Positions 24,101 through 37,223 of a stretch of 64,000 nt of DNA are shown one piece after another; the stretch's first letter is position 1; every line of letters begins with the position of its first letter. A program made the translations under genes and the position numbers. Below the pieces are notes generated by a model. The model saw nothing but the letters and a program-made list of their open reading frames with translations. It had not been told where the DNA came from and did no database searches. The DNA is from Baylisascaris procyonis (Eukaryota; Nematoda; Chromadorea; Rhabditida; Ascarididae): contig JAZARR010000159.1 in the NCBI GenBank assembly GCA_037389465.1, positions 558,001-622,000 of the forward strand, read 5' to 3'.

Positions 24101-27100
24101 TTTCGCTGCGCGGTTAATTCTGTCCTTAAAAAGGGCTTCAAAAAATCATAACGAATAAATCGGGTGATGTGACTTGAACACATCTTGCAATTTAGTGCTA
24201 GAAGTTTTTGAGCATAAAAGCGTTGAAAGTCACTTTCGATTGCTAAGTTTTGACATGTGCGAGAAGTCGGTTGGTATATCGAAAAGAACGCTGAAATTTT
24301 CTATCATTTCAATGGGGCGGATGTGTTCAACTCATAGAATTGGTTGTAGACGTAACTTTTATTCCTGCTGAAGTATTCGGTTAAAAAATGTGTCGTGTTG
24401 AATAGAGATATGCAGCCGTTTTCATTTGGAGTAAGTTCATTTGAATAAGCTTTTGTGGAGGCTCTACCAACTCTAACTGTTCAAACATCACTACTTTCAG
24501 TCTACATTCCATTAGACGATGTTCCTCTAAAACGATGGCAGTACGATGTTTCTCTAAACTGGGATCGGAATAAGATTTTCTCCTTTTTTTATTTTTATCA
24601 GATCTCTGAGGTTGTGCCTTTTTCAACATGCCATTCTGAGGCCGCAATTTTTAAATGATCCCGCCAAGATTTAAGGAAGGTTCATGCTGACATGGGTATT
24701 TTGACTTTTCCACAGGGATTATCTTCAAAAATTGTAACTTTTGCAGCCAGGTTACGTGCTCGTTCAGTGGATCGAAGGGCTTGCAGTGCCAAATTACGAC
24801 GCCATTTCATTTCGAGATATGGTTGCATTTCCAACCACTTTGAAATGTCCGGTATGGACCAAATTCAGAGCGCACAAGAACATTCAAAATGGTATGCTTC
24901 AGGCAAATTTTAGAGAGGGTGGGTGTGGAAGAGTTTGTGGTTTGAACTAGTGTTGTGCCATCGGATTATTTGGAAACGATAGCGACTTCGAAGAAAGCAC
25001 TAATTGATGCGCCTCACACAACGGCCAGTTAGGGAGCTGATGGTATTCCTCGAAGTACTCTTGGGAGGAGGGGGAGGGGATGAGTCATGTCATTGAATGC
25101 GTATGTATTATGTGCATAGGTTTCATCTATTCATCTGTTAATATTTTCTCGTTATGAGGATTAATTTGCATTTCAGCAGTGAAGGCGATCTATGAAAGTA
25201 ATGAGATTGTGACCGGTGTGGATCGACCGTTGCCTGATGAGGTGAAGCACATGAAAGCGCCCCATTACAGAAGGATTCAAGTGTGTTTAATTTATTATTT
25301 ATTTAATTCCAGAATATTGTTAGCCAATAATTCCATTTAGTGATGGTTAATGTTCACTATGTTTATGGCACTTCTTAAAGTGAGCTCGCAAATTCCAAAT
25401 AGAAATGAGATCAAGCATCTATTTTGCTAGGCTTTTATTATATGCGGTAATTACTTATTCTTTTTGTACTTATTATGCCGTTGACTGTAATACATGTGCT
25501 GGTTACATCTTACGCCTTCTGTAAATGAGAGTATAGAGTTGGCTTTTCGTCTAGATTTCCCTTAGTTTGCTTCAGCCACGATGTGAAGCAGATCGCCTAG
25601 CATTCCGCATTTAAAATGCGGGTATCAGAAGGTTTTTCGCATTAGGGAAGAATAGCTTTGGGAGGCAAGGCTGGTGTATCTCCCTCTTTCTTGCCTTCAT
25701 CTCATCTCCCTCTTGGTATGAATCAAGAACTCACCGAAAAAACAAACTGTATCACTTTATCTTTCGAGCTAATAGATGATAATCGGATCGACTGAAAGAA
25801 CCCTTAATTGCCGAAGACTTCCTCCGAGTTGTTGTGGGTCGTAATTGTTTTCTCTGAATTATTGTTTGCTCATCTTCAACGTCCTAATTTTCCAATTAAA
25901 AATGTTAACTTAACTATTGAAAGAGGATATTTTCGAATGGTTAGAGAAAAGTGGAAAGCGTTTCGTTATATCACCCATTTAAATGTACTGTAGACGTGAA
26001 ACATTAGCGAATCGTGAGGGAGTTCACACAGAGAGAGCATCACTTTAGGTAAACATTAATGGAAGACTTGCGAAGTCCACTGCGGATGGGCTTGGTCAAT
26101 GCAACTGTGGGGTGATGAGTGGAAACCGATGCTCGCCAACACATGGATGCCTGAATCGATCAACTCACGTCGAATGTCCTAAAGTTAGTGACAGCACGCC
26201 TCTAGAATTTCTTGTCCAAATACGCATCTCGTTTATCTCTTCATATTGTCTTATTAAGCCATCATCTGAGGTGGACTTGAATTGACTATGGCCAAGTATT
26301 ACAACTGTGGAAAATCGAGCCATTGCCTGACAAGGTTCGGTGAACGGGATTCTCGCAGGTAATTCCTGTTTAGATTCTTGCAGATGTAATATCATATTAA
26401 TATTAAGGCTGTCTCTTGTAATATCATATTAATATTAAGGCTGTCTCTTCTTTCTCTCTTACTAAGGTTGGAGTAAGACGTTGTGGAATGTGGAGTACAT
26501 CAAAAGTGGAATATCGCTGTCGGGGTTCGTTCGGGGCTGTTAAAGGCAGAGTGAAGTTAGGGTACCTGATCGTCTCGACTTCTGTGAGTATGACATTGTG
26601 GGACCCTCGATAGTAGGGTTCTAATAACAACCTTTGAGGTCCCCACCCTTACCGTCCAAGAAGCCTTCGACTCCATTCTGGCGCGCATGCAGCCACCATT
26701 CTTTGGTAATTGCAAAAATATTCGACGAGCGGTACGCTGCTGTTGTCGAGGTTTGGGGCATTTAGAGAGTAGGATCAGGGGACTCCGAGGATCAGAGCAT
26801 CCCTGAGATCTTCAAGAGCAAGATGTTGTTATCAATATTGAGGGCTTCCGAGCAAAGAAGAAGGGTCAGGCAGGTGCTTGGGAATGGAACATTCTCTGTA
26901 AACCGAAAAGGTGGAGTGCTTTTTTGTAAGAAGTCGATGCTGTCAGTGTTATCCTCAGGAGGGGCTGATTCACCTATATCCATGAAGTTTTCCTGTCGAT
27001 CCACCAGCTGGGGATTGTACTGAGAAGTCGCAGTACAGTTTCATGCTGAGGTTGCCAAGTTGTGGAGCGTTCTAAAAAAAAAGAAGAAAGATCAACAAAG

Positions 27101-30100
27101 CAGTGAAAATACTTCGCTTCTAGCGGCTTTTGTGCCACCTGATATTGCAAACAAGTTCAAATATTGAGAAATAACGCCACCGATGACCTCGTAAACATTA
27201 TGACGTTTGCTTGACCGTGAGGACGTATGTTTGCGTAATTACGCTCAGTAGTCACGCCAAGCGAACTGAAACCAGTGATGTGTCAAGTTTTATTACAATA
27301 GTTGATGGTGCCATGAGTAAGTTGCTGTACTTTTTATCTGAAACTAGTACTGAACTTTCTGGAGCACAGTCACTTTCTCGCTCGAATTCTACTGTTTTCC
27401 TTTCTCTTCGTTTATGAACACAAGTAAACAACTTTTTTTTCCAATGATCTGAAAGGGTTTACCCATGTTGCTTGCCGCAAAAAGATCTTGAATTAACGTA
27501 TGCTATGGAAGGCTAGAAAATTGGGAGGGAGAGGAGGATTTGCCCATCTATGTTTATGACTTGTAATGCCGCCCAGATTCCCACACTTTCCTAGTTATTT
27601 AACTTCTGTTTCTTCGTGCGCAGTGGGCCAGGCTTGTAACGTAATTCTTAGTCGTATTTCAGTGATTTCGCTTACGATTCGTTGCATTCATCGTCGTTAT
27701 AAGCACTTCAGCTAATTCACTTGCTCATGAATCAGTTTTTTCCAGTCATGCAACTCTGCGAAATTAAGATTCAGAGCTAAGTCGCTACAGAATGTGTTGT
27801 TGATTCAGTCATGTGCTTCGGCATGGTGTTTATCATTAAGAAGCAGCACGATAAGCAGATGTTTTTTGATGTGGGGCTCGCCAAAATCAGTGAACCATTG
27901 TGATGTCTTCTAAAAATTCTTTAGTCAGACCGTAGATCCTTCTGTCTTCTAGTTGATTCAGCCAATAAATACTTGATGCACAAATGTTCCAGTCGGCAAT
28001 AGCCTGACCATCGATGATGCAGCAGATAATCAATACTTGCTGATGGATGATGGATACTGGAGCAAGTGACTTGATGAATAGTTGGTCGGATGGCTAAGGA
28101 CAGACTGGTTGAACGGGTTAGGCGAGTCAACGTTTAGATGTTGCCAGTCGACGTGTTTATTGCAGAACTGTGACGAACTGTTCGCAGGAGCACAACAGCA
28201 AATGAGTTCTCGCAATTCGCGCACTCGAGAGACCGCAAAAGTTCGTCTATTCAATGCTGAAAAGCAACAAACGGGTGTTTGCGTGAACAACTTCCTTCGC
28301 AATCATAAGAGAACTGACGACGATGAATGGATGGAAGAGAGGCGGACGACAAACAAGGGATTTGGAGTATTCGCAAAGAAATACATCCCAGCGGTTCGTT
28401 TTCATATTTTCTCTCCAATTAATATTCCTTACGCTAAATACTCTGTACCTTTTGAACATTACTGCTCGTCGTTAGAATGCTAGAACACTGTTAATAGTAT
28501 TTCACCTCGTTACCTTACCATCTGCTTTCCAATCCTTTCCTTAATAAGCATCACACTTTCTACTAGTTATTAATCTTCAACGATGTTACTTCTAATTTAG
28601 TAAATGTAGTGCATTTACACTACTTTTTTCTCTAGAAAAATGGTCTCTTAGTACGTAATTGTGCACTGCGTCGGCCGTTAGCTTCATCGTTTCATGAAAT
28701 GAACTAATCATCTACTCAGTAAACTTTTCTAGAGCTCGTGAGACGTTTTTAATGGTCGTGTATATCATGGAGAGTTTGGGCAAGGCTCTTTATAGGGCGA
28801 TTAGTCGCAGTTGCTTTCAGGGTCAAGAACTCACTGAATATGTGGGTCGAGTGATGCCAAGGGACGAGTATTTTGAGCAGTTGAATTTCATTGGGACGTT
28901 CAACAATCTCGAGATGTCCTATTTTGGTATGCAAATCACCAATGAGTTTTACGTGGATGCGCGTAACTGTGGTAACATGTCGAGATCAGTTAATCACTCA
29001 TGTGAACCAAACTGCAAGGTGAACGCAGTTACGGTACGTTACTTCTTATAACATTTCTGTTAATGTAAAAGCTCAGAGTGTTGCTTAGTTGGCTCTAGCG
29101 CCGACTATAAATGGAATAACGGTTGTCATGTGTGACGGCACGCTTAGATGCCCTCTTTCCCTACAATGCCTCATTGAGCGGCGATATACGCAGACCTGAA
29201 CATCTCGCAGAACACAGAAAAGGAAAATTACGGTGATGCATAAAAAAGAGGAGGAAATGAAGACTGCTGATGCTGCTGGAATATTCATGAGTGCTGCTAA
29301 ATACACCTGAAATGATAATTTACGGTTGAAAACAAGAATATCTTTCTTGCTTGGTAGGTCATGAAAAGTGTGGTCTGAAATGTTTGTGCAAAAAAATTGC
29401 AGAAATTGGGAGAGGAGTTGGTTGGCGCGGACGAATATTGTATCGTTTTTGATGTTTTTTTAATGAAAAGAAATGTTGCTGTTTACTAGAAGCACTTATT
29501 TTATGATATGTGATTTCAGGTTGATGGAGTCTATCGCCTGAAGGTCTCCGCACTTAAGGACATTGCAGCAGGTTTGCAGCTCACTTGTTTACTTTCTCTC
29601 TCTCTCAAAAATGATGAAATTGGATGAGAATATAGAAGGGGACTCTAAGTTTTTGGATCATGGTTCAGAATATTTGGTAATTCCGAAGCTGGGAAATAAT
29701 GTGGAAGCATCTACCACTCTGGCATCTGAGGCGGTATGCATTGTGGGTGTTCTGGATTTCATGAAAGCGTCGCCTTATCATTCTGCTTGCTTGAGGAAAA
29801 AGAAAGATTGTCCCAAATTTATGGGATTTATGAGGATTGATGAACCATTAAATGGCAAACAAACATTTTTGATAATTCAAAAATTCCCAGTTTTTTTTTC
29901 ACCCAGTTATCAAATGTTGAAAATTTCGAAGATGAAAAGATCCGAAAGCATTAAATTTTCGTCTATTCATATAGGTCAATTTTCGTTATTTTCAGTTCAT
30001 ATAAGTGGATGATCGTTAAAGTTACCTGCTGACAGAATATATGTTAACAGGTTGCAAAGGTTTGAGGTATGAGAATTTGTGGATTGGTGGATAATTTCGT

Positions 30101-33100
30101 AATACCTTCTGCAGACGCATATCGCAGGCGTTGGGGTGAGGCTGTATTTTAATAATCGCATTTAAGTGTTCAGAGGGTAACAAAAGCAATGCGCACATTT
30201 TTGCAATAAGAGTATTGGTCACTAGAGTGTTAGAGTGAATGTGAAATTAGAATTGTGATGGCGAATTTCAGCCAATAGAAATTTAATTTAGAAAGAGGAT
30301 TGCTCCCGATTTTCATAGCTAAAGCATAATTTCTTATGGAAAATGTAAGGTTTATTCTGTTCTGAACGATAAAATTCCTATAGGAGTTATATTCATCAAA
30401 TTTCTTTTCTTAGTCAGCACATTTTCTAAAAACTGTTTCATGCATGCCCACTGCGTTAGTCGACGACTGTTGGTTGCCTCAATAAAGGTTATTATTAAAT
30501 AAGTTTGATCTGATTTCCTCTACGTACTTGACAATAGCAAGGTCCAAGAGCCATCAGCAAATGCTAAATATTTTGGGACGTGGGAAATGTTTGTTTAAGG
30601 CGATGAACTGACCTACGACTATGGGACAGAGCTCTGGAGCGGAATGGTTGGAATGCGTTGTCGGTGTGGTACGGCAGGCTGTCGTGGAGTTATTGGTGTA
30701 AGTGGTCATTCTTTATGTTATTTTGCTGTTTGTTTGGATTTGCTGAAGAGATTTCTAGAAAGCATGAGTATGTGATGGTGGATTTTTGGAATGGCTTACT
30801 CCCGTAGAAGAGATACGTTTTTCTTATTTTAATTTTTTACCACTGAACTTAATGCGACTGATATCAGGTAGCCTTTTCTTACATTTCTTGGAGCGCCTTC
30901 AATCAGCATATCTGACCAATTAAAATGTTTCGTTGTCATTATCACAACAGTATCGTTTTTTGTAAGTTTGCTTTAAATTTTATCACGTGCTGTTAACTTC
31001 TGCAAAAACTGCCATGCGGTTCTTTTACGGGCACAATGGCGATTGGGGCATGGTTTCCCACTTCCGCGAGTCACAAAGGGCTTTCACTAACGTTCAGTCA
31101 GAATTGAGTTCGTCGTTGGGAAGGTTGCTATGACACTCTTGGCCTTTGCTGTGATGATAAAGTGCACCGTTTCTTATGTGTATTTCTTCGCACTTTTCGG
31201 CCCGTCAAAGTGAGGAAAATGAGGATAAAAGTTCGGAGGTCGATGTCTTCTGATAGATCGATTTGCAGTAAAACCATCACAAAGTGAGAGCCTTTGAAAT
31301 ATGCAAACTGTCATGTGATTCTGATGTATAATGACTCTGAAATGAAGCAGAATTACGCATTAATATTACTGTTTAGTGTACATTTTAGCATCTTCGCCAG
31401 TCCTAAGAACTTTCACTTCGTTATTGCTGCACTTTTTGTGCATTTTTTGTTTTCGAATTCTGCAACACTGCTAAGGCAGTTGGAAAAGCTTGAGGTTTTA
31501 AACATATGTTGTTGTGTTGAATTTAACAAGACGGGTTATCATACCAGTTCTGTTGAGGTGAAATGGTTGCGACGTGATATGGGCTCATTTTATAAAAATC
31601 ATAGAGGTCGAGTTGTTTCCTTAACAAATCATAGAAAATGATTTTGAAATAGCCGTATGGTAATGCCGGATGTGATGGATCGTTCACACACTCGGAAGTA
31701 AGCTGCCCATCTGGATTAATGCGTAGTCGAGGTGCTAACTCCATTGTTACGAAAACGAATGAATATATTTGTTTCATGATTGCAGAAATTGGTTAATGGT
31801 GCGAATCGAAAAGAGCATCATATGAATGGAAAGGTAACTATTTGATGTGACTAAATTTTTCACCCTACGAGAAACATGAACTGATAGTTGATTTTGGAAA
31901 CTTTGTAGTTTGACTTGTTTATCATCTGCACTCTAGGAACCGGAGCGTTCAGAATTACGGGATTTCAGTTCGTTCAATATTAGCTTTTGATTTGATTTTG
32001 CGATATTCGCGCGACCGATGTCTAATGTTCTATTGGTTATGTCTTCTGATTCCTTCTTATATTTCTGTTTTCTCAGCAATCATGGTAAAAAACTTTATCA
32101 CCACTATTTGAGTATTTCAAAACTGATATCAATAATGCTTTTAGAAGCGTTTTTCCAGGTAAAACAGCAAAAACGCGTATCTAATTTAGCAACACAAGGA
32201 GTCCAACAGCGTCGAGTTGTTAAGAGAATGATTTCTACCAACAATATCCAACTTCCGAAGGTCCATAGAGAAGCGCACGCTGCACCACCAAAGGTTGGCG
32301 TCAACGACTATACTCACGATATTTTGTGGCATAGGAAACAGTTTTTTTTCTTTGTCGGAGGAACGTTGGAGATATTGCTACGGAAAGGCAAATGCACTTT
32401 TGGCGTTGTATAACAAATCTGAATGGATAAGTACATGATCTTTCTATTTATGCATGACTAGCATGGTAGAGACGGTAATAACATATGATAAACGTAACCA
32501 TTAATAATTACATAATAAAGACGATAGATGTAATAAAGAAAAAAGGTGATAATAACGGTGATTTCATTTATATGCGAATTTCGCCACTAATAAAAGTCGT
32601 GGAGACTTTTATTGATTTTTTTATAATGACGAAAGATTCTTAGCAAAGACCTGTGCTATCCTCATGACCATGCCTTCGTCTTCCTCGCCTTCGACTTGGC
32701 GCGGATTATTGGATTTTTTTGAATCAGATAATTTTCAGTTCTGATTCGATTGTTATATATAACGATTGGATAGTTATATATAATATACGTTCCCTAGATT
32801 TAGCGCGGTGGAAAAATATTTCGGCAATACAATAGAACATGCAGTAGATGTGGTTGATGGAAATTTTTCTTGTTTCCTGTTCGAATTTATTGTTCAGCAA
32901 TTTTTCATATGAAGAAGGTCACTCAAATTTACTAAGGAAGTACATTATGCGGTATTAAACAACAGGAGGCGATGGAAGAAAATAAAGCTTGTTTAGCTTT
33001 ATACGAAGCGGTAAAAGAAGAAGACAAATAATGATGTCAGCAGTTAGCGATGAACTGTTTCGATGTTGTATGGTGGTAGATGCTACGTTATTGGCTTCCA

Positions 33101-34618
33101 GATGGCTCTCGATTAGTACTATGTGCCGTGATATTTTATCGACTCTGCAGATGGTAATGATTCAGCACCGGTTTGCAATACCTTTATTTGTGTAGTAGTG
33201 GTATTGAAATTCGGGCAAAATAAAGTTGAATTTATTTGCAGGAAGATAGTAAAGACGAAATCGTCGGTGAGAAGCCACAAGCGTCCAGTGCGAATGCGAG
33301 ACAGCCTCTGTCAACTTCGAGCATCAATCAGAGAAGGAGCTCACGTTTAGTGATGGTTTGCGCTTGAGCAGTCTTTTCTACAACCTTAAAGACTTGCTTA
33401 TGACCTTTAAATGGCGTGATGCGGTGTTATCTACAGACTCTTAGTATTCATTGTTTTTTCTTTAAAAATAAGTAGTAATGAGCGTTTTACTGTCTGTATC
33501 GTAAATTCCATTATGCCACCCAACGGAATTCTATTCCTTCAGTCGTTGAGGTGTTGGGTAGCTACAATAAGGATTTGATGTAAAATCTGTTATGCTTTGT
33601 CACATGTATATGGCCGGCCTCGCCTGAGAGCTAAAGAGAAAGAAATATTGAAAGGTGGGGACGGTGTTGTCCTCGTGTCCCCTTAGATAACCTGCTCCCT
33701 CTTTCCCACCCTTCTCTTTAAACTTTGAGAGATGGAATAACCTTTTACTCTGTAGGTTTTTACTCTCCTGTCATCATGAAGCTCGTGAAACGGCTTGTTT
33801 TCTTATAGACAATTGCTATAGCGTGGTGAAATTTTGATAGAATCTTCCGCGTGCTCCCGTCTCTGCAGCAAAACCCGCCCCGAATCCTTACATGTTGGAG
33901 AAACTTTTTACTTGATTCGTCCGAAATAAGATATTATGCTTCTTTGTTCATGTTTATGATTGTCAGAAATCTGTAAGAATCTGCTGCAGTAAACCAGGTT
34001 CTCTTATCTTTGATAGATACTGCATTAGCCATCAATCAAAATTGGCTTACTATTTTTTGTCTTTCCTTTTTCATGCCTTTTCACAGGTAGAAGACAGATA
34101 TTGCTGCTACAGTCTTTGCAGACAGTACGGGTTTCCCTTTTTTCACACCTAACAAATATCTCAGTTTGATCGGTAGTATATGACTCAATAGGTCGCTTGT
34201 CTGTTTGTCAGAAGACATGCTCAAGCAGCTTCAGCTCGTTTGCGTTTTGAGTAAGTACATATATACATATTCCCCAGTACTATAAATCGCACCTGTTTTT
34301 TCAGAGGATATTCGGATTCCTTGCAACCATGCCCAGTCGTGTTTTGATGCATCCAAAAGAAGACCTTTTTTTCTCACTCCCATATGGAAACCGAATTTCT
34401 TGTTTCTGCCCGAAATATTTTGAGACAATGTGTTGTTTGAGGTCGTCAGACCTTTTCATAAATTTTTTCAACAACTTCAGCTCAGTACTAAGAACAAGAA
34501 GAAGTCGCAAAACGTAAAGAAGAGCACAGCTACTCGAAGAATGGTGCATAAAACCACTCCTGCTGAAGATGGCTACCAGAACGCGGTCCGGCGCCATCGA
34601 AGTCACTTGGTTGTGTAG
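19514..34618 (+). CDS. mes-4: NSD/MES-4-type histone H3K36 methyltransferase
   Basis: Predicted nuclear SET-domain enzyme that methylates histone H3 Lys36. Exons whose phases all fit: 19514-19673, 19780-19807, 20236-20309, 20706-20867, 21354-21530, 22129-22318, 23360-23444, 24747-24891, 25177-25280, 26049-26183, 28166-28393, 28821-29033, 29520-29571, 30600-30697, 31786-31833, 32159-32293, 32966-33010, 33242-33355, 34481-34618. Domain order: PHD finger (CFVC, FHRTC), further PHD fingers (WLCPQHECNFC; CANCVFAWHKSC; RCSLCIRSYC), PWWP (PRIGDYVLAASRG, LWPAK, PGYVLVQWIEG), AWS (GQCNCG, GCLNRSTHVECPK), SET (KGFGVFAKK, LTEYVGRV, SRSVNHSCEPNC, DELTYDYG) and post-SET (CRCGTAGCRG). This combination is diagnostic of NSD proteins, whose nematode member is MES-4. 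The 28-nt second exon and the 45-nt exon at 32966 are the least certain. The exon at 28166 could start at 28148. The stop at 34616 may be bypassed by splicing at 34609 (see the next entry). Confidence 0.9.
21080..21131. repeat. (TA)n microsatellite in a mes-4 intron
   Basis: About 26 uninterrupted TA units between the exons ending at 20867 and starting at 21354. Likely length-polymorphic. Confidence 0.95.
26184..28165 (+). other. Large mes-4 intron between AWS and SET exons
   Basis: Runs from a GTTAGTG donor to a TTTATTGCAG acceptor. Apart from the 32-bp duplication it holds a moderately GC-richer stretch (about 26450-27050) with overlapping open frames on both strands, for example 26823-27023 (+) and 26792-27004 (-). 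No family was recognised there. Confidence 0.6.
26386..26449. repeat. 32-bp tandem duplication in a mes-4 intron
   Basis: Two adjacent identical copies of a 32-bp unit containing TAATATCATATTAATATTAA followed by GGCTGTCTCTT. It lies in the intron after the AWS exon at 26049-26183. Confidence 0.9.
31523..31777 (-). other. Antisense open frame inside a mes-4 intron
   Basis: A - strand frame of 84 codons lies in the intron before the exon at 31786. From an internal ATG at 31744 it reads MELAPRLRINPDGQLTSE..., then DPSHPALPYGYFK, which looks more protein-like than the usual AT-rich noise. No splice partner or family was recognised. It could be a retro-inserted fragment or chance. Confidence 0.2.
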
Positions 34619-34955
34619 GTAGCCCCACGTTTGTAGCGCATTGTGCTTTCACTAGGTGCCTTCCGTCGCTTATATATTCATGGTAATTTGTCGTCTTTAT
34701 ATTGTTTGGTGAGGTGTCTGTTTTATTTCCTATGGACTCTTTTAGTGTGCCTCTTTAAATCTGCACTCTTTTTAATATTCCATTGTAAATGCTAGCTTCA
34801 TTCGAGGAGCATGTTATTGATCTCAGATGATGTGCTTTCTTTGTGCACTGTCTTGCGCGAAATTTGTTTATGTCGATCAATTGTTTTCTTGTTGTACTCA
34901 TAATCCCGAGATATGGATCCCTTTAGCACAAAACCATTTTTTAAAATTTGTTTAG

Positions 34956-37223
34956 GTCATTGCGACCTATTGCCGCGTTCGTTTCTTCGACGCTTCAAAG
35001 AAAGCTGCATCCAAAGTATCCGAATTTAACAGTGTTTTACGGATCCACATCCGGGACCCGAATGTCCTAGAAGGTAGGTCTGGCTTAATGGATAATAACG
35101 TGTAGGCAGGTGCGGAAGAGCGGATTCCTTTCCTGTCGTGGGCCTTGTTTAAAGATACATGAGTGGGCTGCGTTTGCATGACCTTAGGGCCGTGAATTCC
35201 AGAATTCAGTAGTAAGATTCATCTTTAACTCAAAAAACCCCAAAAATGTATGATGATGAGTTCATTCTTGAGCAGTTTGTTGGTGGAGTGGATGAGGTGA
35301 GAGGAAGAGGCCAACTTTCAGTCCGAAAAGCTGAGGTTTGAAAATCTTTGAAAACTGCTCTATGTTTTCTCCATTGAGTAGCCTCTGTTGACAAACGACT
35401 AAAAATCATCACTTACTTCAAAATTTAATGCGACAAGGTTTTCGAATACGACGTATTGAGATATGGAACATGATTCCCACACTACATGTTTGATCTGTGG
35501 CAAGTTTGAGCGATGTTTATATTTTTCAAACTTGCTATTTTCCCATCGCAATCTATAATTTAAGGAGACAGCACCTCACATGAAAAGTTTGGGCCCTTTT
35601 ATCTAAAATTATCAGTCCAAATATTGATGTAGGGCAGTAACGGCATTGTTTATTTGTAATCTAATTTGCAATTTTGCCATTCTTTACCTGTCATTTTTTT
35701 CACCCAGTTAATCGTTTGATGAGACATAATTTAATTTTATATTTCAAATGGAGCGGCTCAAAAAGGTATTCGAATCTACAAATTGAACCGTTCAGTTCAC
35801 TCACTAGCTTTAAGCTTTCAGTTTTGAGTATCAGAAACGTTCGAATTCAGAGCGATGAAGGTGGAGAATTGTATCTATCAAATGTCCCATCAATTTGGCA
35901 CTCCTTGCGTTAATGAATTGCGATCCGAAATGGAAGGCTTAGCGTATTTTTTGTGCTCCTTCATTTGCAATATTACATTAAAATGTATCCCATCAGATGA
36001 ACGGTTGGTGACCGTTAATGCTCGTCATCAATATTTGGATTTATTACTTGAGACAAATTGGTCTAAGTTTTTCACTTGAGCTGCTTTCTGTCTAATTCGA
36101 AGATTGCGATGGGAAAATAGCAAGTTTGGACGATAGGCATTGCTCAAACTTGCAACTTAAGATGCAGGTAGACATCGAGCAGTAAAAATTACAGACTAGA
36201 CGTCTAACGTTGGAATCGCATTTCATATCTCAGTACATCATACTCAAAAACTTTATTGCTCAGGTGTAAGTGGGCGATTTCTAGTTGTTTGTTAAAGGTT
36301 TCATCCAAATTGGATTAGTATCAATCGTAATATTTTAAAAGTTATTTCGTTCATTTGTATCTTCGTTTGCACACAGTTGTTGTGTTTGTGAAGTTCTCGA
36401 AGAGCTATGGGCTCAGCGTTAACAGCGTTATGCTCTTATCGGACGATGAGGTAACGGATTTCAGTTGCTGAAGTTTCCATTGGTGATCCTATTGAGTTAT
36501 GTTGCGATTCGCATAGGCTTCCTTACGCAGATTGTTGCCTTTCGCTCGTCTCAACTCGAACTTTCGCACGACGTGATGCAGTAAGCGTATGATCTGAATT
36601 CTGGGATATGTGAGTCTTCAGTGCAGTCCTTCATTGACTTTATCCTATTTTGGTGGTAAAAAGGAGAAGAAAGCAATATACGAGAATTGAAGTTATGTTT
36701 GCGCTAGGTTTTATTTCGAGGTTTGAAGTTAAGAGTCTCATCACTAAGCGATATCGTGGTGACGATGCGTTTGCGCTATAAGTATGAGTTTGTGATCGGG
36801 CGTAGCATGCATTTTAAATGTTATTCATGTAAATGAAATCTGTTATCTTCTTACTTGCCCTCTTTTATTTTTCAGTTAGCAGCACTGCTCAAAGGTTGTG
36901 CTTTTTCTGCGTCTTTCATTGTTCCACGCAGAAGTGCAACGGTCTAATTGATTGTTCTTTATTTTGCGTGTATTATGTAATTTTTATGTTTACGATAATC
37001 GGCTCTTTCTTCTCATTAACGTTTGTGGTGGAGATCGTTGTTTTAGTCGCACTAAGTGACCAGTATCTCTTCACCTTTGAGTATTCTGGCTGTCTTCATC
37101 CGTTCTTTCCGACACTGTTTTATCTAATATTTCACTTGTAATTTTAGGTGCGTTAATTACTTTGTAAAATTGGTTTCATATGGAAGTGTTCCTTTCATCA
37201 ATTGTTGGCATCACGGATTTTAA
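34956..37223 (+). CDS. Four phase-linked exons: 3' extension of mes-4 or a separate gene
   Basis: Exons 34956-35073 (VIATYCRVRFFDASKK..., IHIRDPNVLE), 36377-36450 (VVVFVKFSKSYGLSVNSVML...), 36531-36580 (IVAFRSSQLELSHDVMQ) and 37148-37223 (CVNYFVKLVSYGSVPF..., TAA stop) chain with matching phases and good sites (TTTGTTTAG acceptor; GTAGGT, GTAACG and GTAAGC donors). The first exon enters in phase 0, so it can be joined to a GTTGTG donor at 34610 in the last mes-4 exon. That would give about 879 residues in total, close to the roughly 900 remembered for C. elegans MES-4. The weak donor at 34610 leaves open that this is a distinct gene. No domain was recognised in these exons. Confidence 0.5.
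35430..36262. mobile_element. Element with long terminal inverted repeats
   Basis: Left arm about 35430-35558 and right arm about 36100-36262 are inverted copies. The inner 27-28 bp (from CAAACTTGCTATTTTCCC to ATCGCAATCT) match exactly. The outer parts match with scattered differences (left TTGAGATATGGAACATGATT against right, reversed, CTGAGATATGAAATGCGATT). The interior of about 540 bp has two overlapping ORFs (35674-35913, 35855-36079) with no recognised domain. This fits a non-autonomous TIR transposon (MITE or foldback type) sitting in an intron or intergenic gap. A target-site duplication was not identified. Confidence 0.7.

Noticed and set aside
34958..35071. Flavodoxin-like motif FYGSTSGT in an alternative frame
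   Set aside because: That frame meets a TAG before any donor. The overlapping frame VIATYCRV... is open through a consensus donor and chains to further exons.
36833..37141. 102-codon hydrophobic ORF with a signal-peptide-like start
   Set aside because: T-rich DNA readily gives hydrophobic open frames. The ORF lies within a predicted intron and shows no family resemblance.
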